64,000 nucleotides of DNA from Frankiaceae bacterium (GCA_030840645.1 JAVEEC010000008.1:1-64000), one strand, 5' to 3'. Shown: positions 31,680-43,087, numbered from the stretch's first letter. Numbers and translations: made by a program. The notes: a model not told the origin generated them from the sequence alone.

Positions 31680-32366
31680 TCAGTGCAGACGCCCGCGCAG
31701 CAGCGCGAGCGTCCGGTCCAGCGCGAGCCCGGTCGCCGCGGCGTCGTGCACCTCGGGGCGGGTGTCGTTGACGAACGCGTGCTCGGTGCCGGGGTAGTCG
31801 TAGACGTCGACCGTGCCGCCGGCCGCCTCGATCGCACTCTTGGCCTGCTGGATGCCCTCGGCCTGCGACCCGCCGTCGCCCTCGGACGTGTGGATCGCCG
31901 CGGCCTTGCCTTCGTAGGACCCCCAGTCGGGGCTCATGCGTTCCCACGGGACCGCGGGGTAGAAGCCGACCGCGACGGTGATCTCCGGCGCGAGCGTCGC
32001 GGACCAGAGCGCGAGGCTGCCGCCCATGCAGAAGCCGACCGCGCCGACGGCCTCGCCGGTCGTGTCGTCCCGGCCGGTCAGGTACCTCGCCGCCCCCGCG
32101 ATGTCCTTGGCGGCGCGGTCCATCGCCAGCCCCATGAGCAGCCGCATGGCCTCGTCGGGCTCGCCGGTCTTGGCGCCGTGGTAGAGGTCGGGCGCGAGCG
32201 TCACGAACCCCTCGCGCGCGAACCGGTCGGCCAGGTCGGTGATGTGCGGCACCAGGCCCCACCACTCCTGGATCAGGATGACGCCGGGGCCGGAGCCACC
32301 GGGCGGCAGCGCGAGGTACCCCTCCGCCGTGTCGCCGTTGCTCGCGAACGTCACCTGCTCGCCCAT
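31680..32366 (-). CDS. Dienelactone hydrolase family protein
   Basis: 228 residues. The Cys nucleophile is in GFCMGG, with Asp in the YDYPGTEHAF region and His in EHAF, as in carboxymethylenebutenolidase. ATG 32366 follows GAGGGAG. A TAGGGT box (32404-32399) in the end of the upstream gene might give an internal promoter. It may detoxify or open lactone-like metabolites. Confidence 0.9.
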   Translation of the reverse strand: MGEQVTFASNGDTAEGYLALPPGGSGPGVILIQEWWGLVPHITDLADRFAREGFVTLAPDLYHGAKTGEPDEAMRLLMGLAMDRAAKDIAGAARYLTGRDDTTGEAVGAVGFCMGGSLALWSATLAPEITVAVGFYPAVPWERMSPDWGSYEGKAAAIHTSEGDGGSQAEGIQQAKSAIEAAGGTVDVYDYPGTEHAFVNDTRPEVHDAAATGLALDRTLALLRGRLH

Positions 32367-32367
32367 G

Positions 32368-33318
32368 TCACGCTCCCTCGTCCGGACCGGTGCGGCCGAC
32401 CCTAGCGGAAGCGATGCCGTACGCGATCCCGTCGAGGATGTCGCGCTCGCTCGCGACGACCTCGGGCAGCGACCAGCGGCGCATCGTCTCGCGCAGCACC
32501 AGCGCGCCCGCGGCGATCACGTCGACCCGGCCGGGGTGCATCACCGGCAGCGCGGCGCGCTCCTCGCGGGTCGCCGCCAGCAGCATCGCCGTCACCTCCT
32601 CGACGGCGAGCGCGGGGATGCGCGCGAGGTGGATCGCGTGCGGGTCGTACGCAGGGAGGTCGAGCGCCAGCGCCGCGACCGTCGTGACCGAGCCGGCCAG
32701 GCCGACGAACGTCCGCCCCCGCGCCACGTCCACGGCGGCGTCGACGACACGCAGCGCCCGGCCGATCGCGTCGACAGCCGCCACGACCTCGACGGCGGTG
32801 GGCGGGTCCGCACGCAGCAGGCGTTCGGTCAGGCGGACGCAGCCGACGTCGACGCTCGCGCTCTGCGCGACGTCACCGGTCCCGAGCACCACCTCGGTCG
32901 AGCCGCCGCCGATGTCGCAGACGACGTACGGCGCGGCGAAGCCCACCAGCTCCGCCGTCGCGCCGCGGAACGACAGCCGCGCCTCCTCCGCACCCGACAC
33001 GACCTGCGGCGCGACGCCGAGGATCGCGGTGCAGCCGGTGACGAACTCCGCGGCGTTCGCCGCGTCGCGGGTCGCCGACGTCGCGACCATGCGGACGCGT
33101 TCGGTGCGGGTCTCCAGGCAGATCGACGCGTAGTCCCGCAGCGCCGCGAACGTCCGCTCGAGCGCCTCCGGCGCGAGCCGCCCGGTCTCGTCCACGCCCT
33201 GCCCGAGCCGGACGACCCGCATCTCGCGGTGCACGTCCACCAGCGTGTCGCCGTCGACGTCCGCGACGAGCAGCCGGACCGAGTTGGTGCCGCAGTCGAC
33301 GGCTCCGACGCGGGTCAC
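32368..33318 (-). CDS. Ppx/GppA exopolyphosphatase family protein
   Basis: 316 residues from GTG 33318, overlapping the DUF501 stop as GTGA; the longer track start is in the neighbour's frame. The ASKHA fold is clear: AVDCGTNSVRLLVADV, ATSATRDAANA, SGAEEARLSFRGA and VCDIGGGSTEVVLG. It hydrolyses polyphosphate or pppGpp. At this short length it lacks the C-terminal HD-like domain, as in other actinobacterial versions. Confidence 0.93.
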   Translation of the reverse strand: MTRVGAVDCGTNSVRLLVADVDGDTLVDVHREMRVVRLGQGVDETGRLAPEALERTFAALRDYASICLETRTERVRMVATSATRDAANAAEFVTGCTAILGVAPQVVSGAEEARLSFRGATAELVGFAAPYVVCDIGGGSTEVVLGTGDVAQSASVDVGCVRLTERLLRADPPTAVEVVAAVDAIGRALRVVDAAVDVARGRTFVGLAGSVTTVAALALDLPAYDPHAIHLARIPALAVEEVTAMLLAATREERAALPVMHPGRVDVIAAGALVLRETMRRWSLPEVVASERDILDGIAYGIASARVGRTGPDEGA

Positions 33319-33791
33319 GGCGTGACGCAGGGACCGCCGGAGCCCCAGTCCCCCAGCAGTTCCAGCGCCTCGCGGCCGAGCGGGTTGGCGCCGGGCACGG
33401 CCAGCTCGTGCGCGACCAGGACGTGCAGGCACTTCACCCGCGACGGCATCCCGCCGGCACTCGGCGCGCCGGGCAGCGGACGTACGGCGTCGCGTCGCGC
33501 GAGGTAGTCGTCGTGCGCCGCCGCGTACGCCGTCGCGAGGTCCGGCTCGTCCGCGAGCCGTCGCGTCATCTCCGCCATCAGCCCCGATGCTTCGAGCCGC
33601 CCGACCGCCGACGCCGCGCGCGGGCAGGTCAGGTAGTACAGCGTCGGGAACGGCGTGCCGTCGGCCAGCACGGGATCGGTCTCGACCACGTCGGGCAGCC
33701 CGCAGGTACAACGGTGCGCCACCGAACGCAGGCCGCGCGGCGGCCGACCGAGCTGCGCCTCGACCGTTGCGCGGTCCGCCTCGGCGGTCAC
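33315..33791 (-). CDS. DUF501 protein
   Basis: 158 residues from GTG 33791, overlapping the ftsB-like stop. HRCTCGLPDVV and FPTLYYLTCP (three Cys) are features of DUF501, always found between ftsB and ppx in actinobacteria. The function is unknown; the conserved position suggests a link to cell division or enolase-cluster expression. Confidence 0.88.
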   Translation of the reverse strand: MTAEADRATVEAQLGRPPRGLRSVAHRCTCGLPDVVETDPVLADGTPFPTLYYLTCPRAASAVGRLEASGLMAEMTRRLADEPDLATAYAAAHDDYLARRDAVRPLPGAPSAGGMPSRVKCLHVLVAHELAVPGANPLGREALELLGDWGSGGPCVTP

Positions 33792-34327
33792 GGCTTCCGG
33801 ACGGGCGCGCGGCCCGCCGTGTCGACGGTCCCCCAGAGCCGGGAGTACCACGGCCCGGTGCCGTCGACCTTCGCGACGCCGGGCGCGGCCGGCTTGGCGG
33901 GGACCGGCGCCGGCGTCGGCGTGAGCATGATGTACGGCACCTCGCCTGGCCGCACGAAGTGCAGCCGCTCGCGGGCCAGCCGCTCGATGTACGCGGGGTC
34001 CTGGAGCTGCCGCTTGCGCGCCTCCAGCGCGTCCACCCTGGCCTGCGCCTGGGTCTGCGTGGCGCGCAGCCGCGCGACCCGGCCGCGCTGGGCGACGTAC
34101 TGCCGCAACGGCACCGTCAACGCCAGCGCGAGGACGCAGACGACGACGCCGAGGATCGCGGCCCTGCTGGTGACCGCGGTCCGCCGCGCGGCGGGGTCCG
34201 GCTTCCTCGCGGCCGGTGTCCCGACGCCGGTCGTGCGCCGCCGCTGGTCGGGTCGCCGTGCGGCGCTGGCCCTGCGCGCGGTCGCGGGTGTCCGCGACCC
34301 GCCAGGCTTCGGCCCGCCGCGCGCCAT
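33788..34327 (-). CDS. ftsB: FtsB/DivIC-type septum formation initiator
   Basis: 179 residues: a basic, disordered N-terminus of 50 residues, one transmembrane helix (AILGVVVCVLALALTVPL), an extracellular coiled coil (LRATQTQAQARVDALEARK) and the conserved YIERLARERLHFVRPGE. It belongs to the FtsQ-FtsL-FtsB divisome module outside the membrane. It starts immediately after eno (34328). Confidence 0.9.
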   Translation of the reverse strand: MARGGPKPGGSRTPATARRASAARRPDQRRRTTGVGTPAARKPDPAARRTAVTSRAAILGVVVCVLALALTVPLRQYVAQRGRVARLRATQTQAQARVDALEARKRQLQDPAYIERLARERLHFVRPGEVPYIMLTPTPAPVPAKPAAPGVAKVDGTGPWYSRLWGTVDTAGRAPVRKP

Positions 34328-35707
<1,380 letters not shown>

Positions 35708-35884
35708 CTACTGCGGCTCGACCGGAGGCAGGCCGCGCAGCGCGAACGGCAGGAGCACCAGCGCGAGCCCGAAGCCGCCGACCAGCCCGATGCCGCCGCC
35801 GTTGCGCATCGCCGCCGCCGTCCCCGCGACGAAGATCGGCCCGCCGATGACCAGCGAGAGCGTCCGCCAGATCGCACCCTGCAT
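35708..35884 (-). CDS. Small two-helix membrane protein
   Basis: 58 residues from ATG 35884 with AGGGAG upstream. Two hydrophobic helices flank a short Gly-rich turn (MRNGGGIGLVGG). It sits between mazG (10 bases) and eno. No function can be assigned. Confidence 0.65.
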   Translation of the reverse strand: MQGAIWRTLSLVIGGPIFVAGTAAAMRNGGGIGLVGGFGLALVLLPFALRGLPPVEPQ

Positions 35885-35894
35885 GTCGCGCTCC

Positions 35895-37076
35895 CTAGTC
35901 GACCGGTGGTAGCGCGGCAGCGTCCCACACCTCGCGCCACGCCGCCTCGTCCCACTCGGCCAGCGGCACGCCGGTCGCGCGCGCCGTCTCCTCGGCCGCC
36001 TCGAACGCCGCGCGGAACTCCCGCGACACCCCGCGCAACGCCGCCTCGGCGTCGACGTCGAACGTGCGCGCCAGCGCCACGACCGCGAACAGCAGCCGCC
36101 CCACCGCGGCGGCCCTGTCCTCCGGCGCCGAGCGTTCGATCGCCGCGAGCGCGTCGTCGGCGTACGGCAGCAACGCGGCGGGCAGGCCGGCCTTGGTCGC
36201 GCGCTTCTGCAGCTTCGCCGCGAGCGCGGTCGCGGGCTGCCCGAGGGGTACGCCGTGCAGCGCGCCCGCGCCCTCCGCGCGTTCGCCCGCCTTGATGACG
36301 TCCCAGTTGTGCACGACCTCCTCCGCGCCGGAGACCGACACGTCGCCGAACACGTGCGGGTGGCGGCGCACCAGCTTCGCCACGATGCCGCCCGCGACAT
36401 CGTCGATGGTCCACGCGGTCTCGTCGGTCCGCTCCTGCGCGACCCGCGCGTGGAACACCACCTGCAGGAGAACGTCACCCAGCTCGTCGCGCAGCGCGTC
36501 GAGGTCGCCGTTCTCGACGGCTTCGAGCGCCTCGTACGTCTCCTCGACCAGATAGGGAGCGAGCGACGAGTGCGTCTGCTCCGCGTCCCACGGGCAGCCG
36601 CCCGGCGAGCGCAGCCGGTCCATCGTCGACACGAGGTCGAGCAGCCGCGCGCCCGGCAGGTCGTACGAGCCGTAGACGACCTCCAGCTCGACGCCGCCCT
36701 CGCGGGCGGCGACGTCGCCGAGCGCCCGGACGAACGCCGGGTCGCCGCCGGGCGACGCGAGCCAGACCGCCGTACGGCCGTCGCGGGCGCGGTCGCGGAA
36801 CAGGTGCGCGAGCGCCGCCGCGGACGGGTCACCGCCGCCGAGCAGGTACGACACGGTCTGCCCCGCCGGGCCGTCCTCGGGCCGCAGCACGGTGACCGTG
36901 ACGCCCGCCGCGTCGAGGAACGGCAGCTGCGGGTGCTCCGGGTCGGCGCAGCAGACGTCGCCGCTGCGCAGCTCGTCCCACGCCGCCCACGAGAGCAGTC
37001 CGGGCGCGACGCGGTGGGTGTTGGCGACCAGCACCAGCCGGTCCATCGATCCGCCGAACGCGGGCGTCTCGGTCAC
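35895..37076 (-). CDS. mazG: MazG nucleoside triphosphate pyrophosphohydrolase
   Basis: 393 residues from GTG 37076, overlapping the foldase stop. The N-terminal 180 residues are a tetrapyrrole-methylase-like fold; the C-terminal part has tandem MazG helices with GGCPWDAEQTHSSL, EETYEALEAVE and the EExxE-D metal motif ELGDVLLQVVFHA. It removes aberrant or excess NTPs (for example dUTP or 8-oxo forms). Confidence 0.93.
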   Translation of the reverse strand: MTETPAFGGSMDRLVLVANTHRVAPGLLSWAAWDELRSGDVCCADPEHPQLPFLDAAGVTVTVLRPEDGPAGQTVSYLLGGGDPSAAALAHLFRDRARDGRTAVWLASPGGDPAFVRALGDVAAREGGVELEVVYGSYDLPGARLLDLVSTMDRLRSPGGCPWDAEQTHSSLAPYLVEETYEALEAVENGDLDALRDELGDVLLQVVFHARVAQERTDETAWTIDDVAGGIVAKLVRRHPHVFGDVSVSGAEEVVHNWDVIKAGERAEGAGALHGVPLGQPATALAAKLQKRATKAGLPAALLPYADDALAAIERSAPEDRAAAVGRLLFAVVALARTFDVDAEAALRGVSREFRAAFEAAEETARATGVPLAEWDEAAWREVWDAAALPPVD

Positions 37077-38098
37077 GGCCCGCCCGTGGCCGCGGGCGGC
37101 GCGGGCTGCGGCTGGTTCTGGCCGGGGCTCGGCGCGGGCGACGAGAGGTCGTCGCCGCTGACCGCGACGACGCCGTTGCCGTTGGGGTCCCAGCCGCCGA
37201 AGCGCGGGTTGACCTTGACCTTCAGCCGCTTGGTGAGGTCGGTCATGTAGGCGGCGAGCTTCTGCTCGCGGGCCTGCCCGATGACCGTGCGGCGCAGCTC
37301 GTCGCGCGCCTGCGCGAACGTCGTCGTCCGCCGCTCGATCACCTTGACGACCTCGTACCCCGACTCCGCCTTGATCGGCCCGACGATCGAGCCGGTCTGC
37401 CCGGTGAAGATCGCCTTCTCGAACGACGCCTGGAACTTGCCGTCGCCGTTGCCGATCTGCCCGAGGTCGCCGCCCTCGGTGTTGGTGTTCGCGTCCTGCG
37501 AGTACTTCTTCGCCAGCGCCGCGAAGTCGGCGCCGGGCTTGCGCGCCTCTGTCGCGACGGTCGCCGCGGTCGCGGCGTCCTTCACCAGGATGTGCGCGAT
37601 GTGCGCGACGTCGAGCTGCGGCAGCGCCTTCGCGTACGCCTCGGTGAGCTGCTTCTCGGTCACGACGACGTCCGCGACCAGCTTGTCCGCGACGGCGTCG
37701 CGCAGGACCAGGTCGTGCGTCGCGTCCCGGAGGTCCTCCTTGGCGACGCCCTGCGCCGCTGCCTGGGCCTCGAGCTGCTGCTGGCCGCCGGCGTTGTCGG
37801 CGAACCGCTTGAGCTGGGCGTCGACCTGCGCCTCGGTGACCGTGACGCCGAGCCGTTGCGCGGCGACCTCGATGAGGTGCGCGGAGATCAGGCGGTTCAG
37901 CCACTGCCGCTGGTACTCGTCCTTGGGGTGGGACTGCGCGAACGCCTTGTTCTCGTAGCCGCGCGTCACGCGGGTCGTCAGCGCCGAGGTCGTGATCCGC
38001 GTGTCGCCCACGCGGGCCGCGACACCGGCGCCGGTCCGCGCGCAGCCCGCGAGGGTCAGGCAGGCGAGGGCGAGCGCCCCGAGACGGCGAACGTTCAC
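37073..38098 (-). CDS. SurA/PrsA-like peptidyl-prolyl isomerase lipoprotein
   Basis: 341 residues from GTG 38098, overlapping the mfd stop. The lipobox is LTLAGC near residue 17. A SurA-type N-terminal helical domain (NRLISAHLIEVAAQRLGV) precedes a parvulin domain (HIAHILVK, FAALAKKYSQD, GGDLGQIGNG, GYEVVKV). Predicted membrane-anchored foldase for exported proteins. The C-terminal tail is Pro/Gln-rich. Confidence 0.9.
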   Translation of the reverse strand: MNVRRLGALALACLTLAGCARTGAGVAARVGDTRITTSALTTRVTRGYENKAFAQSHPKDEYQRQWLNRLISAHLIEVAAQRLGVTVTEAQVDAQLKRFADNAGGQQQLEAQAAAQGVAKEDLRDATHDLVLRDAVADKLVADVVVTEKQLTEAYAKALPQLDVAHIAHILVKDAATAATVATEARKPGADFAALAKKYSQDANTNTEGGDLGQIGNGDGKFQASFEKAIFTGQTGSIVGPIKAESGYEVVKVIERRTTTFAQARDELRRTVIGQAREQKLAAYMTDLTKRLKVKVNPRFGGWDPNGNGVVAVSGDDLSSPAPSPGQNQPQPAPPAATGGP

Positions 38099-41000
38099 GT
38101 AACGGATCCTTCCGGGACGGGCTGGTCGAGTACGGCGTCGAGCACGTCGGTGCACCACGCCAGGAGGTCAGTGTCGCGTACGTCGGGCCGCGGCACGAGC
38201 ACGGTCCGCACGGCCTGCTTCACGATCGCCCCCTTGTAGAGGCGCTGCAGCCGCAGCTGCTGGCTCTCCAGCAGCTCCAGCGGCGCGAAGCGGACGGCGC
38301 TGCCCTGCACCGAGACCTCGGTGATGCCGAGCCCCCTGGCGCGGTTGCGGAACGCCGCCACGGCCATCAGGTTCTCGACCTGCGCGGGCAGCGGGCCGTA
38401 CCTGTCGGAGAGCTCCTCGCGGACGGCGTCGAGCGTCGGCGCGTCGTGGGCGGCGGCGATCCGGCCGTACGCCTGGATGCGCAGCCGCTCCTCGGGGATG
38501 TAGGAGTGCGGCAGCGCGGCGTCGACGGGGAGGTTGACCTTGACCTCGATCTCCTCCTCGCGCTTCTCCCCCTTGAACTCCGCGACCGCCTCGCCGACGA
38601 GGCGCACGTAGAGGTCGAAGCCGACGGCCGCGATGTGCCCGCTCTGCTCGCCGCCGAGCAGGTTGCCCGCGCCGCGGATCTCGAGGTCCTTCAACGCCAC
38701 CGCCATGCCGGCGCCGAGCTCGGCGTTCTGCGCGATCGTCTGCAGGCGGTCGTACGCGAGCTCCGAGAGCGGCTTCTCCGGCGGGTAGAGGAAGTACGCG
38801 TACGCCCGCTCCCGCCCACGGCCGACGCGGCCTCGTAGCTGGTGGAGCTGGGACAGACCGAGGGCGTCGGCGCGCTCCACGATCAACGTGTTCGCGTTGG
38901 CGATGTCGAGTCCCGACTCCACGATCGTGGTGCAGACGAGGACGTCGAACTCCTTCTCCCAGAACTCCACCATCACGTGTTCGAGCAGGTCCTCGTTCAT
39001 CTGGCCGTGCGCGGTGCGGATGCGCGCCTCGGGCACCAGCTCGCGCAGCCGCTGCCCGGCCTTCTCAATCGAGTCGACCCGGTTGTGCACGAAGAACACC
39101 TGGCCCTCGCGCAGCAGCTCCCGGCGGATCGCCGCGCCGATCTGCCGCTCGTCGTACGGGCCGACGAACGTCAGCACCGGGTGGCGTTCCTCCGGCGGGG
39201 TGTCGATGGTCGACAGCTCGCGGATGCCGGTGATGCTCATCTCCAGCGTCCGCGGGATCGGCGTGGCGCTCATCGTCAGCACGTCGACGCTGGTGCGCAG
39301 CCGCTTCAGGTACTCCTTGTGCTCGACGCCGAAGCGCTGCTCCTCGTCCACGACGACCAGCCCGAGGTCCTTGAACTTGGTCGACGTCGAGAGCAGCCGG
39401 TGGGTGCCGATGACGACGTCGACGGTGCCGTCCGCGACGCCGTCGAGGATCGCTGCCTGCTCCTTCGCGGAGTTGAACCGGCTGACGCCGCGCACCGCGA
39501 CGGGGAACTGCGCGAACCGTTCACTGAACGTCTGGAGGTGCTGCTGCGCAAGGAGAGTCGTGGGTACGAGGATGCCGACCTGCTTGCCGTCCATGACCGC
39601 CTTGAACGCCGCGCGGACGGCGATCTCCGTCTTGCCGTAGCCGACGTCACCGCAGATGACCCGGTCCATCGGGACCGGCGACTCCATGTCGGCCTTGACC
39701 TCGTTGATGGCGGCGAGCTGGTCCGGCGTCTCGTGGTACGGGAACGCGTCCTCCAGCTCCGCCTGCCACGGCGTGTCCGGACCGAACTGGTAGCCGGGGC
39801 TCGCCATCCGCGCGCTGTAGAGGCGGATCAGCTCGGCGGCGATCTCGCGGACCGCCTTGCGCGCGCGGCCCTTGGCCTTGGCCCAGTCGCTGCCGCCGAT
39901 CCGGTGCAGCGTCGGTGCCTCGCCGCCGACGTAGCGGGTGACGAGGTCGAGCGAGTCGGTGGGCACGCGGAGCTGGTCGCCCTTGGCGTACTCCAGGACG
40001 AGGTACTCGCGCTCGCCGCCGTTGACCGTGCGCTTCTCCATCTGCACGTACCGGCCGACGCCGTGGGACTCGTGCACGACGTAGTCGCCGGGGCGCAGCG
40101 ACAGCAGGTCGACGGCGTTGCGCCGCCGGCTCGGCATCCGGCGCATGTCCTTCGTCGCGGAACGCTGCCCGGCGAAGTCGGTCTCCGTGACGACCGCGAG
40201 CTTGAGGCCCGGCGCGACGAAGCCGTCGTCGAACACCGCGTTGCTCACGACGATCCCCGGCTCCGGCGGCGCGTCCAGCTCGGCCGTCACCCGGACGCCG
40301 AGGTCGTGCTCGCGCAGCACCTCGGCGAGGCGTTCGGCCGGGCCGTGGCCCTCGGTCACGAACACCACGCGCCAGCCGTCGCGCGACCAGTCCCTCGCGT
40401 CGTTGACCAGCTTGTCCATGTCGCCGACGTACGGCTCGTGCGCCCGCGCGTCGACCACGTGCTCGGCGTCCTCGTCGGCCGCGAACGGCGACAGCGTCCA
40501 CCACGCGATGCCCTGCTCCAACGCCGTCGTCCGGACGTCGGCGACCTCGCGGTACGCCGCCGCGCCGAGGTCGACGGGCGCCGTCCCGCCGCCGGCCGCG
40601 ACCGCCCACGACGCTTCGAGGAACTCCTCGCTGGTCCTGGTCAGCTCCTCGGCCCTGGACCGCACGCGCTCGGGGTCGCAGACGAGGACGTGCGCGCCCG
40701 CGGGCAGCTCCTCGACCAGCAGGACCAGGTCGTCGACGAGGACCGGCGCGAGCGCCTCCATGCCCTCGACCGGCGTTCCGTCGGCGAGCTTGTCGAGGAT
40801 CTCGACCAGCTCTGGATGCTTGTCGGCGAGGTTGCGCGCGCGGTCTCGCACGTCCGGCGTCAGCAGCAGCTCGCGGCACGGCGGCGCCCACAGCCCGTGC
40901 TCTGCCTCGCCGAGTGAACGTTGCGTGCCGGCCGCGAAGTAGCGGACGTCCTCGACCTCGTCGCCCCAGAGCTCGATGCGGACCGGGTGCTCCTCGGTCG

Positions 41001-41562
41001 GCGGGAACACGTCGAGGATGCCGCCGCGGACCGCGAACTCCCCGCGCTTCTCGACCAGGTCGACGCGGCTGTAGCAGTAGTCGACCAGCCGGCCGACGAA
41101 CGCGTCGAGGTCGACGGTGGCGCCTTTCGCCGTGACGAGCGGCGGCAGGTCGCCGAGGCCCTTCACTTGCGGCTGGAGCAGGCTGCGTACGGGGGCCACG
41201 ACGACCTTCAACGGGCCGTCGTCGCCCGGGTGAGCGAGGCGTCGTAGCACGGCGATCCGCCGCCCTACGGTGTCGGCCCGGGGGCTGAGCCGTTCGTGGG
41301 GCAGCGTCTCCCAGGCCGGGTACTCCGCGACCGACTCGGGCGGCAGCAGGCAGCGCAGCGCAGCGGTCAGGTCCTCGGCCTCGCGGCCGGTGGCGGTGAC
41401 GGCGACGACGAGGCGTTGCGTCTCGTTCGCCAGGGTCGCGACCGCGAACGGCCGCAGCGGGGCCGGCGCGGTCAGCCCGAGCTCGGGCTCACCCGCCCGC
41501 GCGGCGGCGCGGGCGAGCGCGGGCTCGGCCGCGAGCAGCGGGACGAGTCCAGGTACGGCCAC
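38095..41562 (-). CDS. mfd: Transcription-repair coupling factor
   Basis: 1155 residues, full length. The UvrB-homology module is N-terminal, followed by the CarD-like RNA polymerase-interaction domain (RPGDYVVHESHGVGRY), the RecG-like translocase (Walker A GDVGYGKTE; DEEQRFGVEHKE) and the TRCF C-terminal domain. It removes stalled polymerase and recruits UvrA. The preceding intergenic gap contains palindromic repeat copy B. Confidence 0.98.
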   Translation of the reverse strand: MAVPGLVPLLAAEPALARAAARAGEPELGLTAPAPLRPFAVATLANETQRLVVAVTATGREAEDLTAALRCLLPPESVAEYPAWETLPHERLSPRADTVGRRIAVLRRLAHPGDDGPLKVVVAPVRSLLQPQVKGLGDLPPLVTAKGATVDLDAFVGRLVDYCYSRVDLVEKRGEFAVRGGILDVFPPTEEHPVRIELWGDEVEDVRYFAAGTQRSLGEAEHGLWAPPCRELLLTPDVRDRARNLADKHPELVEILDKLADGTPVEGMEALAPVLVDDLVLLVEELPAGAHVLVCDPERVRSRAEELTRTSEEFLEASWAVAAGGGTAPVDLGAAAYREVADVRTTALEQGIAWWTLSPFAADEDAEHVVDARAHEPYVGDMDKLVNDARDWSRDGWRVVFVTEGHGPAERLAEVLREHDLGVRVTAELDAPPEPGIVVSNAVFDDGFVAPGLKLAVVTETDFAGQRSATKDMRRMPSRRRNAVDLLSLRPGDYVVHESHGVGRYVQMEKRTVNGGEREYLVLEYAKGDQLRVPTDSLDLVTRYVGGEAPTLHRIGGSDWAKAKGRARKAVREIAAELIRLYSARMASPGYQFGPDTPWQAELEDAFPYHETPDQLAAINEVKADMESPVPMDRVICGDVGYGKTEIAVRAAFKAVMDGKQVGILVPTTLLAQQHLQTFSERFAQFPVAVRGVSRFNSAKEQAAILDGVADGTVDVVIGTHRLLSTSTKFKDLGLVVVDEEQRFGVEHKEYLKRLRTSVDVLTMSATPIPRTLEMSITGIRELSTIDTPPEERHPVLTFVGPYDERQIGAAIRRELLREGQVFFVHNRVDSIEKAGQRLRELVPEARIRTAHGQMNEDLLEHVMVEFWEKEFDVLVCTTIVESGLDIANANTLIVERADALGLSQLHQLRGRVGRGRERAYAYFLYPPEKPLSELAYDRLQTIAQNAELGAGMAVALKDLEIRGAGNLLGGEQSGHIAAVGFDLYVRLVGEAVAEFKGEKREEEIEVKVNLPVDAALPHSYIPEERLRIQAYGRIAAAHDAPTLDAVREELSDRYGPLPAQVENLMAVAAFRNRARGLGITEVSVQGSAVRFAPLELLESQQLRLQRLYKGAIVKQAVRTVLVPRPDVRDTDLLAWCTDVLDAVLDQPVPEGSVT

Positions 41563-41647
41563 GGGGTCCTCTCACGACGAATGCCCCCACGGAGCCAGCG
41601 ACCGGGGGGTGTCCCTCCAGCCTAACCGGCCCGCGCCACCCCTCTTT

Positions 41648-41698
41648 CGTTGTGTGCGGGATTCGACCGGCTAGGGCCGTCGAATCCCGCACACAACG
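41648..41698. repeat. Palindromic repeat, copy B
   Basis: 20-base perfect arms CGTTGTGTGCGGGATTCGAC (41648-41667) and its reverse complement (41679-41698) around an 11-base loop CGGCTAGGGCC. Arms and loop match copy A at 7123-7173 in the same orientation. It is located between mfd and the methyltransferase gene. Confidence 0.85.
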
Positions 41699-41711
41699 GG
41701 GATCCGGCCGC

Positions 41712-42503
41712 TCAGGCGACGGGGACCCGGCCGCGGGCCGCCCACGCGCGGGCCGTCAGCGGGATGGTGCCGTCGGGGGCGGTGGGGAGGCGTTCGCGCA
41801 GGGCCTCGCGCAGCGCGTCCCGGCGCTCCTCCGGCAGCCCTGCCAGGTACGTCGGGCCGGGGCCCTGTCCGCCGAGGAACGGCGTCCAGTAGTCGTCGAA
41901 GTCGCGGAACACCGTCGGCACGGTGATGGCGCGCGTCTCGACACCGTCGAGCCCGCCGAACAGCGTGCCCAGCGCGCCCGCCTTGCAGAGCGGGAAGCGC
42001 ACCGCCTCGTCCAGCGAGTGCGCGTCCGGGTCGAGGTCCACTGCGACGTCCCAGAACGTGCGCAGCAGCGCGAGACCGCCGGCGCCGTAGTCCCAGACGT
42101 ACGCCGCGATCGTCCCGCCCGGGCGGACCGCGCGGCGGATCTCGGTGAGGGCCGCGGCCGGGTCGGGCACGAAGTTGAGGACCAGGCCGGTGACCGCGAC
42201 GTCGAACGCGTCGTCCTCGACCGGCAGCGCCATCGCGTCGCCGACGCGGAACGTCGCCCGCCGGTCGGGCACGTGCGCTTCGGCGAACGCGACGTAGGCC
42301 GGCGCCGGGTCGACGCCGACGACGCTCGCGGGCGCCGCGTCGCGCAGGACGGTCCCGGAGAGCGCGCCGGTGCCGCAGCCGACGTCGAGCCAGCGCAGGT
42401 CGGGCGGCGCGCCGAGCCACTCGACGAACTCCGGCGCGACGAGGCGGCTCCACCGGCCGATGAACGGCTCGTACGCGTCTCCGCTCGACCAGCGTTCGCT
42501 CAT
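41712..42503 (-). CDS. Class I SAM-dependent methyltransferase
   Basis: 263 residues from ATG 42503, overlapping the pth stop as ATGA. Motif [13 protein letters not shown], motif [12 protein letters not shown], then [14 protein letters not shown] and [14 protein letters not shown] are textbook UbiE-like SAM-binding features. The substrate is unknown. It shares an operon with rplY and pth. Confidence 0.9.
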   Translation of the reverse strand: MSERWSSGDAYEPFIGRWSRLVAPEFVEWLGAPPDLRWLDVGCGTGALSGTVLRDAAPASVVGVDPAPAYVAFAEAHVPDRRATFRVGDAMALPVEDDAFDVAVTGLVLNFVPDPAAALTEIRRAVRPGGTIAAYVWDYGAGGLALLRTFWDVAVDLDPDAHSLDEAVRFPLCKAGALGTLFGGLDGVETRAITVPTVFRDFDDYWTPFLGGQGPGPTYLAGLPEERRDALREALRERLPTAPDGTIPLTARAWAARGRVPVA

Positions 42504-43084
42504 GGGGACTCCACCGTGTGGAAGGTGTTCTGCGCGGTGGCGAGCCCGTCGCGCAGCAGCGACTCGACCGCGTCGGCCGCGCGGTCGAGGAGGAACGGCA
42601 GCTCCCGGCGTTCGACCGGGGAGAAGTCGGAGAGCACGTAGTCCGCGGGGTCCTGGCGACCGGGTGGGCGGCCGATGCCGAAGCGGACCCGGTAGTAGTC
42701 GCGGGTGCCGAGCGACTTGGTGATCGACTTGAGCCCGTTGTGGCCGTTGTCGCCGCCGCCGAGCTTGAGCCGCAGGGTCGCGAACGGCAGGTCCAGCTCG
42801 TCGTAGGCGACGACGATCCGCTCCGCCGGGACCTTCCAGAAGTCGCGCAACGAGGCCAGCGGGCCGCCGGACTCGTTCATGAACGACTTCGGCTTGGCGA
42901 GCACGACCCGCTCCGGGCCGAACCGCGTCTCGATGACGTCTGCGCGGCCGCGGTGCGCCTTGAACGAGCCGCCCGCGCGGCGGGCCAGCTCGTCGAGCAC
43001 CAGGAAGCCGACGTTGTGCCGGTTGCCCGCGTAACGCGGCCCCGGGTTGCCGAGGCCGACGACGAGCGTGGGGGCGTCGGCCAC
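42500..43084 (-). CDS. pth: Peptidyl-tRNA hydrolase
   Basis: 194 residues. [20 protein letters not shown] contains the catalytic His and the neighbouring Asn; [10 protein letters not shown] and [12 protein letters not shown] form the substrate groove. It frees tRNA from dropped peptidyl-tRNA. Three bases separate it from rplY, the usual pairing in actinobacteria. Confidence 0.97.
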   Translation of the reverse strand: MADAPTLVVGLGNPGPRYAGNRHNVGFLVLDELARRAGGSFKAHRGRADVIETRFGPERVVLAKPKSFMNESGGPLASLRDFWKVPAERIVVAYDELDLPFATLRLKLGGGDNGHNGLKSITKSLGTRDYYRVRFGIGRPPGRQDPADYVLSDFSPVERRELPFLLDRAADAVESLLRDGLATAQNTFHTVESP

Positions 43085-43087
43085 GCG

